This document shows positions 39,601-47,745 of a stretch of DNA of 64,000 nt, piece by piece. Source of the DNA: Siphonodentalium dalli (lineage: Eukaryota > Mollusca > Scaphopoda > Gadilida > Siphonodentaliidae). Within the stretch, counting starts at the first letter, position 1; each line of letters opens with the position of its first letter. Made by a program: the position numbers and the translations under genes. A model generated the notes under the pieces. That model saw only the letters and a program-made list of their open reading frames with translations, searched no databases and had not been told where the DNA came from. Where the stretch lies: NCBI GenBank assembly GCA_032622095.1, contig CP136065.1, forward strand, positions 21,318,134 through 21,382,133. The letters run 5' to 3'.

Positions 39601-42012
39601 ACAACTACAAAGCAACTACTATGGAAACAGAGGCTCTATATATGTGTGGAAAAAATATATGGACCAGTTTTGCCTGACCCATTCTCAATTATAAGTGACC
39701 AACCAACTGACAATGTCATGAGCAGTAATAATACACCAAATTACTGGAAATAATATATTTTGAGAATGTCTAATCCTGTACGGAGCGCTCCTAATATATG
39801 GAAGACTCTATATATATATATATGGAAGATCTAAATATAAAGTGTATGTATGGTTATGTCACGTTAATTAAGGTCTGTTTTTACATAAAATATTATTTTA
39901 TGTAAAAACATACCTTAAATTAACGTGATATAACTACCAATCTATCACCCATAATCTCGATACCACAGTATACCCAGAGTAATAGGACATCATAACGTTT
40001 GGCTCTGGGTATGGCCCTTACTCAATTTTGAGAATTATTTATATGCATTGGTCGGATGGGATCGGAATATGCTCAATGGGCATATATGTGCATGTATTTA
40101 ACTGTTGCACTACTTATTGAAACGTCAAGGGATACAGATCCAGAAATAAGAAATAACTGTATAAAGATAAATTTATATAGTTAATAAATAATTTACCTCA
40201 ATTACTGCCCATCAGAGTATGCATGTTCTATAGTTTTGGGATTCTATCTTCATCTATATATCCATCAATATAATTACACTGTTTTTGTGGTCATATACTG
40301 GAGCGATTCTGAAGTGATCTCCGATCCAAGTTTCTGGACTATTAGACAAGACAGAGAACTCACTTTTTTATCTTGATAAACGTACCTTCCTGGTAAAACC
40401 ATGCAGGACTTCCACAGTGGCAGCATATGCCTTGCCATGACCAATTGTGTTGAACAGGAAGTCACTTTGTAACCATGGCTTTCGGAATCGTGTCTGTAAT
40501 TGTGTACTAGCACTGAATAAAGAAACAATGTGGTATCCTGAAAATATTCTGACACAATGGCGGGGGGGAGGGGGGCAGTGGCATAAAATTTGTCAATTTT
40601 GATAGGATAACTTGCAGTGACATTCACACAAGCCTGAGTTTAGTGTTCCTGTCATTTGCAGAATGAGGTCCCCAGAGGGTGAATTTAGTGACACTCTCCC
40701 GCATAGCGGGCTAGCATAACTAAAGTCACCCTCTGGGAACCTCATTATGCATGGCCTCATCTGCTATGGGAGACATAGAATCAGACTGAAGTTCCCAAAT
40801 GGTGATGTACACCCATTGGGAACCTCGATTATGCAATGTGTCGTTTGTCAATTTATAGATAAACTAAACTCAAAAAACAAATAGAATCTATGTGAAGAAG
40901 TTTCCATATAAATTTGATAATAAAGAAACTCTCCAGAGAAGATGAGGCCTAAACAGAATGAGGTCCCAGAGGGTGAATTGAGTTATGCTAGCCCGCTATG
41001 CGACAGTTCGCAATAGTGGAAGTCACGGGACTCTGTACAATGTTGAATTTGTATGCGGGGTTATTCCTTTGAATAGTTTCTTGTGTACTTTACTAATAGC
41101 ATTTCAAATTACCCTTTCCTTTTTGTTATTTAAAGGCCCACTTAATTTTCGAACCCCCAGATCACATATAAAATATATGCCATATTATACACCGTTTGAA
41201 AGGGTGAAGCTCCAAAACATTGCGTTTTCAACTTCTTCAATGTAATAAACTATATCCTGGCGTCTGTACTGCATGGGATAAAGTTTCTGAACAAAGTCAA
41301 TTATTTTCAATGGAAGGGGAATAATCCTATATATTTAAATATAGAGTTATTCCCCTTCCATTGAAAATAAACTACAGTTTGAATTCTGTTTCATTCTGAG
41401 AGCCGTAACGGGGGGAATTATTTTATTATTTCAGCTATTTTCTATTACTCTATGGGCACCTTCTGAGACATGCACAGACGTTCCAATTGGCGATGAATTA
41501 TAGTATTTTAATCATATGTTATGGCACTATAAGAACAATAATCGGTGACTCGAAAATAAAGTGGGCCTTTAATGAGAATTTAAAACGTTCTGGAATTCCT
41601 ACTTCAGGAAATTAAACCGACACGTTGTCGATAACATCTAGTACGCATGCAAGAAAACTGACATGTTAAGGTTGTTATCGTTGCATGTCAATCTAATGCT
41701 CAATGTCTGATGAGTGTAGATATATCTAGCATAGATTCGACGGCCTTGCTTCGTCAAATAACCAAAATTGCAATTTGTGTTGACACCCATTTCGCGGACA
41801 ATTTTGACTCAGCGAAGTCCCTTCTCTGACATGCACTCAGATGAAGTCGTTGTGGAAATGGTTGGCCCTCAACCACCCCACATCTTGAATGATATTTTAT
41901 TTTGCAATCGGAGTAAAAGTTTGTGTATGCTTCAATTATTAGGAGCAAACAGCCCATAGTTACTGGAAGCATTACATTGTTGTGGTTTTTGTAAAACATA
42001 GAAAGAGAGCCA

Positions 42013-42055
<43 letters not shown>

Positions 42056-42986
42056 TATTTCACAGAACTCAGTTTTTGTCACTGACATTTTCGAATAGTT
42101 AAGAGATCTTTTCGGGCAATACAATTGAAAACATATGCATTGAAGTACAGTAGCCGAGAGGTAGCGTACTGGTCTCTCGTGCTAGCGGACCGGGGATCGC
42201 AACCTGGTCAGAGTATTCTGACAAAAATCAGAACTCGGTCAGATACCAAGTTTGTAAGGCTGAAAAGTCTCATTCGAGATCACTGAATAAAGATCCGAAT
42301 GCAAAAATGCCGACTTCTCCCATTACAACATTTGTCCAGGTATGTTGTTGTGGTGCAGTACGTTGTCCGATCGGTTGCGGACATTAATGGCTGATCCGTG
42401 TACACGCCTCGGTGTGTGCACGTTAAAGAACGCTACTGGAGTCACCACAGGGTTAAAAGTTACTCGGTCATGGTAGGACCTGGACCGGCTCCTAATTGTC
42501 AGTAAATGACAGCGAGCTGTAATGTGAAGAAGAAGTTATTCTGATTATTATTTTTTTGAAGATGAAATATGGTAATACAAATACAATGAAACTAAAAAGT
42601 CTTAAGTCACCGACACCTTTCGGCTTCTGTCACATGTATGTATCTGTCATCATTCTTCTATTTGGATTTGCAATATCTTGCCATCACTAATACCGAAAAC
42701 TTTTAGACAAGGGTTTTCTCGAGCATTGTGACACGCGTATTTTGTTTACAAACTCGATTTCCTCTTAGCCCCATTGTCCGGATGTGGATATATAGGGTGA
42801 ATACACAATGAACTGAGGCATACGCAGTGCTAAATTATGGCCAAACATGGCGAACCTTACTTCGAAGCAAAGCCAGAATGTTGATAAAATGGTACTTTAA
42901 TTTACAGAATACTTACTCCTGTACCGCTTTTATGTATGTAGAATCTTTATCGTTCTGTGCGTTAACACATCGGCCCATTGCCGTTT
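17024..42986 (-). CDS. CYP4-family cytochrome P450, 3' part (eight exons)
   Basis: Eight minus-strand exons join in phase: 42986-42917, 40512-40386, 36264-36079, 33004-32902, 27766-27699, 27543-27477, 23890-23711 and 17184-17024 (962 nt with the stop). The chain gives, in order, [18 protein letters not shown], the I-helix GHDTTA, the K-helix ExxR as ESLRLFP, the PERF motif and the heme loop [10 protein letters not shown] with its cysteine ligand. The C-terminal exon begins QKFAQLEEK and ends [15 protein letters not shown]. The motifs and the [10 protein letters not shown] signature are those of CYP4, closest in feel to CYP4V. Such enzymes are ER membrane monooxygenases acting on fatty acids and related lipids; the substrate here is not known. 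The N-terminal anchor and about 200 residues are missing and must lie beyond 64000. No disruption was seen. Confidence 0.9.
17212..17405. repeat. Two-copy tandem duplication (about 105 bp)
   Basis: Two diverged copies share ATGAAACTGTGACCATA..., a CATACCATATA stretch and CTGTCCTATAAAA. They lie just upstream (in transcription order) of the last P450 exon. Confidence 0.65.
18093..18420. repeat. CAT/CGT trinucleotide microsatellite
   Basis: Long imperfect tracts of CAT, with CGT interspersed, run through this region. The Ile-rich and Met-rich ORFs on the two strands are artefacts of the repeat. Confidence 0.95.
21571..21885. repeat. 41-bp tandem repeat (7 copies)
   Basis: The unit begins GTTTGTAGCGGTGCGTGGGG and contains the 12-base palindrome TGTACATGTACA followed by ATGATCGAG. 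Copies are grouped 3+2+2 by an 11-base spacer (GTATGTAATAA, GTATGTAAGAA). Three minus-strand frames stay open only because of the repeat. Confidence 0.93.
22540..22720. repeat. Cluster of TTAGTCA / TGACTAA half-sites
   Basis: About nine copies of TTAGTCA or TGACTAA occur in ~180 bases, many paired as imperfect palindromes such as TAGTCATTATGACTAA. This is either a decayed repeat or a cluster of bZIP-like sites; the sequence alone does not decide. Confidence 0.55.
23406..23549. mobile_element. MITE family B, diverged right end
   Basis: AACATACCGTTTATGCGATA through GCCTTCCGTATCTTTAA is colinear with the right part of family B copies at 4705 and 13448. The left part was not found, so this is a fragment. 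Confidence 0.5.
23711..23890 (-). CDS. CYP4 gene, exon with heme-binding loop
   Basis: Acceptor ATAATTACAG precedes 23890 and donor GTATGT follows 23711. It encodes [20 protein letters not shown], then PEKFDPERF and [17 protein letters not shown]. The Cys in RNCIG is the proximal heme ligand. Read-through past the donor runs into unrelated sequence. Confidence 0.93.
24055..24116. repeat. Decayed half of the compound palindrome
   Basis: TGACAATGCATTCTCTTAAA, then TATGCGAGGCGACCT and TATTGGCCTAAC match one hairpin of the elements at 14413-15400, but the second arm is eroded. Confidence 0.6.
24541..24610. repeat. (AT)n microsatellite
   Basis: About 35 uninterrupted AT dinucleotides. The (YI)n ORF on the minus strand is an artefact. 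Confidence 0.97.
24900..25412 (+). pseudogene. Non-LTR retrotransposon, C-terminal fragment
   Basis: An open stretch, clearest from 24961, encodes [20 protein letters not shown]-like sequence (the window reads [18 protein letters not shown]), then [18 protein letters not shown]. This CxC...H...C cluster after an HCRxRNxCSxLN motif is the usual C-terminal domain downstream of reverse transcriptase in several non-LTR clades. There is no start or reverse transcriptase in this orientation. It faces the minus-strand fragment at 25649-26565. A non-coding tail, probably the 3' UTR, runs to about 25640. Confidence 0.7.
25649..26565 (-). pseudogene. Non-LTR retrotransposon, reverse transcriptase fragment
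   Basis: A 303-codon open frame carries reverse transcriptase blocks: [15 protein letters not shown] (block with the first catalytic Asp), [20 protein letters not shown] (palm/fingers), and HADDMLL (the xADD catalytic pair). The thumb-like part ends at VEGLLG and is followed by a stop. The endonuclease domain and the N-terminus are absent, so the copy is 5' truncated near 26565. It has no role in the P450 gene whose intron it occupies. Confidence 0.85.
27477..27543 (-). CDS. CYP4 gene, exon with ExxR motif
   Basis: Acceptor TTTGTTACAG precedes 27543 and donor GTGAGT follows 27477. It encodes [20 protein letters not shown] then SF. E-S-L-R is the K-helix ExxR pair that stabilises the heme core. 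It ends one base into a codon. Confidence 0.9.
27699..27766 (-). CDS. CYP4 gene, exon between I- and K-helices
   Basis: A 68-base exon encoding [20 protein letters not shown] and IK, matching the CYP4 segment ending LxYLxxCIK just before ExxR. The acceptor is ATATTCACAG and the donor GTGGGT. Its two-base start completes the Gly codon of the previous exon, and its phase-0 end meets the ExxR exon. Confidence 0.85.
27841..28540. mobile_element. MITE family A, rearranged copy
   Basis: The left end (TTTAAAGGTAATGGACGGTC, then CCCGCATCATCCAGTTACAA) and a right part (TCGATGGGTGGGTTCCTCGA to AGTAATTTAGG) are both recognisable. Unrelated DNA separates them, and the right tip is missing. The left tip is about 75 bases from a P450 exon. 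Confidence 0.5.
29074..29610. repeat. Diverged ~160-170-bp repeat built on AAGATGGCGGCC
   Basis: Three to four copies of a unit start near 29074, 29237, 29408 and 29573. Each opens with a CCAAGATGGCGGCCAAAATGG-like block, and the first copies continue with CATTATTGTCATGACAACTC-like sequence. Divergence is high, so this is an old duplication. Confidence 0.7.
32101..32235. mobile_element. Snap-back palindrome
   Basis: About 60-base arms (TATGGTCAAGTTGTACCACA through CTGATTGTAGGAC and the complement) surround a ~14-base loop. Outer bases AATACACGGTGTA also pair. Typical of a fold-back MITE; non-coding. Confidence 0.75.
32902..33004 (-). CDS. CYP4 gene, exon with I-helix
   Basis: Acceptor CCATTTCAG precedes 33004 and donor GTATGT follows 32902. 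It encodes [20 protein letters not shown] then [20 protein letters not shown] is the oxygen-activation motif (A/G-G-x-D/E-T-T). It ends one base into a Gly codon. Confidence 0.92.
33421..33580. mobile_element. Snap-back palindrome
   Basis: Arms begin AGAACACAAC and end GTTGTGTTCT. The inner part pairs CGTTGCGGACGGCGCAAAG with its near-complement, around a loop CTCCAGCTACGCTCCCG. It is imperfect, suggesting an older fold-back element. Confidence 0.65.
33581..36078. other. CYP4 intron
   Basis: AT-rich non-coding DNA. Near 34385 there are three copies of TGATTAATTAT. No other structure was recognised. Confidence 0.45.
36079..36264 (-). CDS. CYP4 gene, exon before the I-helix
   Basis: Acceptor GTTGAACAG precedes 36264 and donor GTACAT follows 36079. 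It encodes [16 protein letters not shown], then [16 protein letters not shown] and [11 protein letters not shown]. The last residues are the conserved lead-in to the I-helix. Exactly 62 codons, phase 0 on both sides. Confidence 0.9.
37183..37322. mobile_element. Small MITE with inverted ends
   Basis: Ends CCATAATTATGCTGTGGTTA and complement, with GTGGTCAATTACTTTG in each arm. About 140 bases, no ORF. Confidence 0.65.
37997..38330. repeat. Two-copy diverged tandem duplication (about 174 bp)
   Basis: Both copies contain AAATCGATTTATGT, TTTTTCAAAATTTT, GAGACTT(G/C)(G/T)TGTGTCT and GTAATTATGTTTTAGATGGA-like blocks in the same order. Confidence 0.7.
38663..39150. repeat. Two-copy tandem duplication (244 bp)
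   Basis: CACCAGGGGCTCACAATGGG at 38663 recurs at 38907 with few changes, and the whole 244-base unit through TCTCCAAGAA is repeated. Each unit also has two internal ACACCGGTG blocks. Confidence 0.85.
39853..39934. repeat. Inverted repeat (hairpin)
   Basis: TGTCACGTTAATTAAGGTCT then GTTTTTACATAAAATA is followed at once by its near-complement. About 40-base arms with almost no loop; non-coding. Confidence 0.75.
40386..40512 (-). CDS. CYP4 gene, exon (F-G region)
   Basis: Acceptor TTTCTTTATTCAG precedes 40512 and donor GTACGT follows 40386. It encodes [20 protein letters not shown], then [20 protein letters not shown] and RK. A second acceptor six bases on (GTGCTAG) would be equally in phase and drop two residues. 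Longer minus-strand ORFs here are in another frame. Confidence 0.85.
40657..41005. repeat. GAATGAGGTCCCAGAGGGTGA inverted and direct copies
   Basis: A palindrome at 40657-40752 has arms GAGGTCCCCAGAGGGTGA / TCACCCTCTGGGAACCTC. A further direct copy with the TATGCTAGCCCGCTATGCG core lies at 40956-41005, and a weaker pair (GGTTCCCAA type) near 40791-40836. Confidence 0.6.
41301..41370. repeat. 70-bp near-perfect palindrome
   Basis: Arms of 24 bases (TTATTTTCAATGGAAGGGGA plus ATAA) are exact complements. The 22 bases between them (around TATATTTAAATATA) are themselves mostly palindromic, so almost the whole segment can fold. Confidence 0.85.
42016..42052. repeat. (AT)n microsatellite
   Basis: An AT dinucleotide tract of about 18 repeats in the intron upstream of the F-G region exon. 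Confidence 0.95.
42143..42535 (+). mobile_element. tRNA-derived SINE
   Basis: The head resembles a tRNA gene with an A-box-like TAGCCGAGAGGTAGCG and a B-box-like GGGATCGCAACC. The body contains GTGCACGTTAAAGAACGCTA and ACCACAGGG, like a central domain shared by several animal SINEs, and the tail ends in GAAGAAGAAG. It cannot be a functional tRNA because the acceptor stem does not close. Family assignment is inference. Confidence 0.6.
42917..42986 (-). CDS. CYP4 gene, exon (ETAMG)
   Basis: Acceptor TACTCTCCAG precedes 42986 and donor GTAAGT follows 42917. It encodes [20 protein letters not shown] then AVQ, the conserved CYP4 stretch before the F-G region. It starts with two bases of the Glu codon and ends with two bases (GA) completed by the next exon. 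Confidence 0.88.
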
Positions 42987-43224
42987 CTGGAGAGTAAAGA
43001 ACAAGTGAATGTTTTGCAAATCCAAAAAAACATGATTCTGTCGTGGATTAGCTTAGGTGTGTCCTAGCTTGCAAGACTGTGACTCTATACTGTGAACACT
43101 TGTAATCATATACCAATTAATTGTACTCACAACAGCGCGTTAGCTCAGCCAACTTGATTGTAGTCCGATCTATACATACGTTAATACAGCATACATCACA
43201 ACAACAGTCGTTAGCGGTCCTACT

Positions 43225-44836
43225 AAAACCCGACCGCACCCGACCGGACCCGACCGCACCCGACCGGACCGCCCCCAGGGATCCGAGCGAGATGGGGTTT
43301 GCATTATCGTGTACAATGGACCTGAATGTACCAAAGTTCCAATCCCCAAGTCGACAGCTCGAGCGGACACGGCACTGTTAAACCCTAACTTGCGGCCGTT
43401 TCCGCCAGGTAAGGGAAATCCAAAAAGGCGCCGACCGCACCTCCACTGACTGCCTGACCACGGAAATGGACATTATATCATGAAGTGAATACCCATATGC
43501 ATCTATGGGCGATCGGACAAGTCGCTAGCTGCTGCGGAAGTAAATAAATTAACCCATACGCTGCTGTCAAATTCGCTATAAATGTACGCAAAAACGCCGA
43601 AATTAACACCCGCCGACCGGACCGCCCCTAGGGGTCCGAGCGAGATGGGGTTTGCACTATCGTGTAGAATGGACCCGAATGTACCAAAGTTCCAATCCCC
43701 AAGTCGATAGCTCGAGCGGACACGGCACTGTTAACCCCTAACTTGCGGCCGTTTCCGCCAGGTAAGGGAAATCCGATAAGGCGCCAACCGCACCTCCCCT
43801 GACTACCTGACCACGGAAATGGACATTATATCATGAAGTGAATACCCATATGCATCCATGGGCGATCGGACAAGTCGCTAGCTGCTGCGGAAGTAAATAA
43901 ATTAACCCATACGCTGCTGTCAAATTCGCTATAAATGTACGCAAAAACGCCGAAATTAACACCCGCCGACCGGACCGCCCCTAGGGGTCCGAGCGAGATG
44001 GTGTCTGCACTATCGTGTAGAATGGACCCGAATGTACCAAAGTTCCAATCCCCAAGTCGATAGCTAGAGCGGACACTGCACTGTTAACCCCAAACTTGCG
44101 GCCGTTTCCGCCAGGTAAGGAAATCCGATAAGGCGCCGACCGCACCTCCCCTGACTACCTGACCACGGAAATGGACATTATATCATGAAGTGAATACCCA
44201 TATGCATCCATGGGCGATCGGACAAGTCGCTAGCTGCTGCGGAAGTAAATAAATTAACCCATACGCTGCTGTCGAATTCGCTATAAATGTACGCAAAAAC
44301 GCCGAAATTAACAACCGCCGACCGGACCGCCCCCAGGGGTCCGAGCGAGATGGGGTTTGCACTATCGTGTAGAATGGACCCGGATGTACCAAAGTTCCTA
44401 CCCCCAAGTCGATAGCTCGAGCGGACACGGCACTGTTAACCCCTGCCTTGTGGCCGTTTCCGCCAGGTACGGGAAATCCAAAAAGGCGCCGACCGCACCT
44501 TCCCTGACTGCCTGACCACGGAAATGGACATTATATCATGAAGGAAATACGGCTATTCATCCATGTGCGATCGGACAAGTCGCTAGCTGCAGCGGAAGTG
44601 AATAAATTAACCCATACGCTGCTGCCGAATTCGCTATAAACGCCGAAATTAACACCCGCCGACCGCACCGCCCTAATGGGTCCGAGGGTGATGGTGTTTT
44701 TACTATCGTGCAGAATAGACCTGAATGTACCAAAGTTCCAACCCCCAAGTCGATAGCTCGAGTGGATATGGCACTGTTAACCCCTAACTTGCGACCGGTT
44801 CCACGGGTACGCGAAATCCAAAAAGGCACAAACCGC
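43225..44836 (-). repeat. Left satellite arm (~353-bp units)
   Basis: About 4.6 units with landmarks CCGAGCGAGATGGGG, CTAACTTGCGGCCGTTTCCG and GGACATTATATCATGAAG, starting 43260, 43637, 43990 and 44339; the last is more diverged. The outermost 40 bases are short CGACCGCACC / CGACCGGACC subrepeats. The array is split by the Polinton at 44836 and resumes at 59198. Confidence 0.9.
44831..44836. other. Polinton target-site duplication, left
   Basis: AACCGC directly precedes the left terminal repeat and recurs directly after the right one. Six bases is the length expected for Polinton integrases. Confidence 0.88.
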
Positions 44837-45586
44837 AGTAGTATTAAGAGAAGGTATTATCTCTGTAATATATAAGTGAGGGGGACAAGGAAAGTGTTCA
44901 ACGTTACAATATCGACTAATTGCCTTAGGGTGTGGTCATTTGTAATCCGCACCCCCACGGGATTTCATAAATACTACTTATCGAATGTTAAACGATACAT
45001 TACCGACTAATTTATATAGGTGTAGTCGTCGTATGAGAATCCCCCACCCCCCACGGGATTTCGTAAATAGTATTTAACGAATGTAAACGTTACAATAACG
45101 ACTAATTTATATAAGTGTATCAAAAATGAGCTGTTTTACAAGGCAGATCTTATAGTCATACTAAATAGTAACTACTTTAAAAGCACATCCAAGCTACAAT
45201 ACGACCTATTTTTTTTGTTAGGTAATGATGTATGTTTATTTCAGATGGTATAGTAAAGCAAACTATTTCTAGGCAGATGATATAGTCAGGCTAACTAGTA
45301 ACTATTTGAAGGATTATTACGCACGATTGAATACATGTATTGATATATAGGTTAGTTATGATAGATTAGTAAAATAATAGTCGATGAATTATCCGCTAGT
45401 GAATAACCTCGTGCATGTAAAAAACCACGAGGCTAAAACACATGGAATATTTGTTAGTTTCGGAACTGTTTCTTCGTTAATGTAGATTTGTAGGTAACAC
45501 TATTCGATCTCATAAAACTCGATATTACAGAGTCTCGTAGAAAACGAAATGTGGAACCCTTCACACTTTAGTTCCTTTAATGATTA
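44837..45586. repeat. Polinton left terminal inverted repeat
   Basis: Matches the complement of 58447-59197 nearly base for base to GTTCCTTTAATGATTA, after which the sequences diverge. Tip AGTAGTATTAAG. It contains two internal copies of CCACGGGATTTC(A/G)TAAATA, about 115 bases apart. Confidence 0.93.
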
Positions 45587-45669
45587 TTAATAATATATAT
45601 CATAAACAAACACAATTATATCAATTTTTTGATCAATATTAAATACAAAATATCATAAACATAATCAAA

Positions 45670-45927
45670 TCAATCTTTTTTAAGATATGGACAGTCTGGT
45701 CTTAAATGATCTCCGTTACATTCATAACATCTAACACGAGTCTTTTTAAATTTATCAGCTGAATTCAATTTAGATATCCTATACAAAATTTTAGCATTTT
45801 TATCAGCTAATATTGAAATTTGTTGTCCTATCTCTTCTATATCAGCCAAATTATCTAAAAGTTTTATTTTTAAACTCCCTCTGTTCTTTCCTTTCTGAGA
45901 AACTTCGAATTCACTTTCAGAAGACAT
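45670..45927 (-). CDS. Small zinc-knuckle protein (Polinton)
   Basis: An 85-residue product (start chosen at the second ATG, MSSESEFEV; an upstream in-frame ATG at 45957 would add ten hydrophobic residues). The middle is helical and charged. The C-terminus carries CYECNGDHLRPDC, a CX2CX3HX4C variant of the nucleic-acid-binding zinc knuckle with one residue fewer than usual before His. It is the last gene of the minus-strand array, next to the left terminal repeat. A role in binding element DNA or RNA is inference. Confidence 0.7.
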   Translation of the reverse strand: MSSESEFEVSQKGKNRGSLKIKLLDNLADIEEIGQQISILADKNAKILYRISKLNSADKFKKTRVRCYECNGDHLRPDCPYLKKD

Positions 45928-45980
45928 TTTGATTTTAAAAATATTATAAAAAAGCATTTCATTTATAGGAAAAAAAAAAA

Positions 45981-46433
45981 CTAAATATCGAACAACACGG
46001 GTAGATGTTGTTTACACCAATTATAAACGTAAGTATCATTATGAAAACCGGGTTTATTTAAAACGTATAGACAGTCCAATCCTCTACAAGTATGATACAA
46101 ATAATATAATACGAAATAACCACACAAAAAAGAAGATATATGTTGAATATAATTTGTACTATAATACAATCTACCATATTTAGCTAACATAATTTTCAAC
46201 TGCTCAGATGGAGGTAATCCGATAGGATCAAAATATATTATAAAATTATCATCGCGTTTCCATATACATATCCAATGTTCACCATCTAACCAAGATGGGT
46301 CAGTATTACAAATTAAACCTCTGTTCGGCTTAATAGTATCAGGTAATTCGTCCAAAGCATAAACGCCTATTATCATAGAATTCAAAACTGAGTCTGATTT
46401 TAATGCATCAGATATATCTAAGTTGCTCAACAT
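45981..46433 (-). CDS. Adenain-like cysteine protease (Polinton PRO)
   Basis: 150 residues from ATG 46433, four bases after the capsid stop; extension upstream would use a GTG and was not taken. Catalytic residues are visible as His53 (GEHWICIW), Asp69 (YFDPIG), Gln97 (YIQH) and Cys104 (FLCGYF), the His-Asp-Gln-Cys arrangement of adenovirus-type C5 proteases. In adenoviruses and, by homology, Polintons this enzyme trims capsid and core precursors during virion maturation. It sits directly downstream of the major capsid gene. All key residues are present, so it is probably active if expressed. Confidence 0.9.
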   Translation of the reverse strand: MLSNLDISDALKSDSVLNSMIIGVYALDELPDTIKPNRGLICNTDPSWLDGEHWICIWKRDDNFIIYFDPIGLPPSEQLKIMLAKYGRLYYSTNYIQHISSFLCGYFVLYYLYHTCRGLDCLYVLNKPGFHNDTYVYNWCKQHLPVLFDI

Positions 46434-46437
46434 AATG

Positions 46438-47745
46438 TTAAAATATTCCACCCGTGTAAACGCTACGTTCCCCGCTAATTTCTATAGAACTATCGTATTC
46501 GGCATATACTATTACATTTACTGTATCTGGTAAAGCTGTTGAAAATTTTGCACTTAACCGTGCACTACCTCGCTGTTTTGGGTGCCAAACTAAACTATCA
46601 GCATTATGATCTGCAGTTAAATCAAAACCGAAAGTTGTAAAACCATTGGCATAATCAAAAAAGCTAACTCTGAAAGATTGCTCGCAATATAATTTATTTA
46701 TAGAATTCAAAAATGTGTAATATGAACCTACATATAAATCATCATCGAAAGTTTGTTCGTATTTATGCCCATTCACGGTTTTACCATTAACAGACAATTC
46801 CATTTCGTAGCAATCATAATGTTTAAAATTAAAAGGAGAAGATGCTATAGTACCATTAAATGCTGTATTATCTACTAAAAATATTAACACTCTCTTAGGA
46901 AGAAATGGATCACCCAAAAACAAATCGTCTTTAATCAAGCTTAAAGTCCTAGGTGCTACGCTAAATGTTTTTAACGAAACTCTATCCAAAGGATATTGAG
47001 CATTGGTTCCACTTAATAACTTTTTGCTTATTTCATTTGAAGTGACATCACTTAACTCTACGGTTCGTACAAACAATTTAGTATCTGACAGCTCAATCTT
47101 ATAATCACCAGCACTACCTTGTAAACAAAAAGTAGGCTTTGATCTATGCAGTCTGAGTTTTATGGGTACGTTTGGAATTAACAATTTTGGTTGATTAAAC
47201 ATGTCCAAATGTAGTTTACCGCATAATTGAAATTTTTTTCCAATATTACCGTCTTTAATTATTCCAAGTAACTGCCTACCTCTGGGAATGTCTGCCGGTA
47301 CATCATCCAAAGTCCCACCTTTCTGAGGTATAAATAAAGTTGTTCTCTCTAATTGATTTTCTCTTGTAGAACTTAAGAAAGTTTCTATGTAAGATCTATA
47401 AGCATAATATCGACCAACTCCACATTCTAGACCGTTTAATAATAAATCAGCTCTCTCGAATAAAGAATGAAGAAAATTATTTATTGGAAAAGCGTGCTGA
47501 TCGCCTGCGAAAACGGTTCCATCGGTTTTCGATATTTTAACGTCGGTTTGCAAATAACTTTCCGAAAGATCAACATAATGTGCAGATGGAGACTCTAAAA
47601 AGAACTCTAGTACGTTACTATTTGAATAATTTGAATTCGATGGATGTTTCTCTGTAAATGAACCGTCTGTTATAGTTACCACAGTAGGTGGAATTTCAAA
47701 AACATCCACCTCGCTCTTAGAAACTGGACAGCTGTTGGGATTCAT
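46438..47745 (-). CDS. Double jelly-roll major capsid protein (Polinton)
   Basis: 435 residues. The N-terminal part (FEIPPTVVTITDGSFTEKHP) is followed by LEFFLESPSAHYVDLSESYL and then LHSLFERADLLLNG with YRSYIETFLSS. This order is characteristic of Polinton hexon-like capsid proteins, which fold as two beta-barrels and form the pseudo-hexagonal capsid lattice. Length fits the shorter members. Its ATG follows the stop of the upstream basic protein with no gap, and the protease starts four bases after its own stop, so the three were probably co-expressed. No frame breaks. Confidence 0.88.
   Translation of the reverse strand: MNPNSCPVSKSEVDVFEIPPTVVTITDGSFTEKHPSNSNYSNSNVLEFFLESPSAHYVDLSESYLQTDVKISKTDGTVFAGDQHAFPINNFLHSLFERADLLLNGLECGVGRYYAYRSYIETFLSSTRENQLERTTLFIPQKGGTLDDVPADIPRGRQLLGIIKDGNIGKKFQLCGKLHLDMFNQPKLLIPNVPIKLRLHRSKPTFCLQGSAGDYKIELSDTKLFVRTVELSDVTSNEISKKLLSGTNAQYPLDRVSLKTFSVAPRTLSLIKDDLFLGDPFLPKRVLIFLVDNTAFNGTIASSPFNFKHYDCYEMELSVNGKTVNGHKYEQTFDDDLYVGSYYTFLNSINKLYCEQSFRVSFFDYANGFTTFGFDLTADHNADSLVWHPKQRGSARLSAKFSTALPDTVNVIVYAEYDSSIEISGERSVYTGGIF

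Noticed and set aside
40274-40627. 117-codon minus-strand ORF
   Set aside because: It overlaps the real P450 F-G exon in a different frame.
42149-42225. Functional tRNA gene
   Set aside because: A- and B-box-like sequences are present but no acceptor stem closes, and a SINE body follows.
46434-46451. Upstream extension of the protease
   Set aside because: Needs a GTG start and overlaps the capsid end; the ATG four bases after the capsid stop is better.
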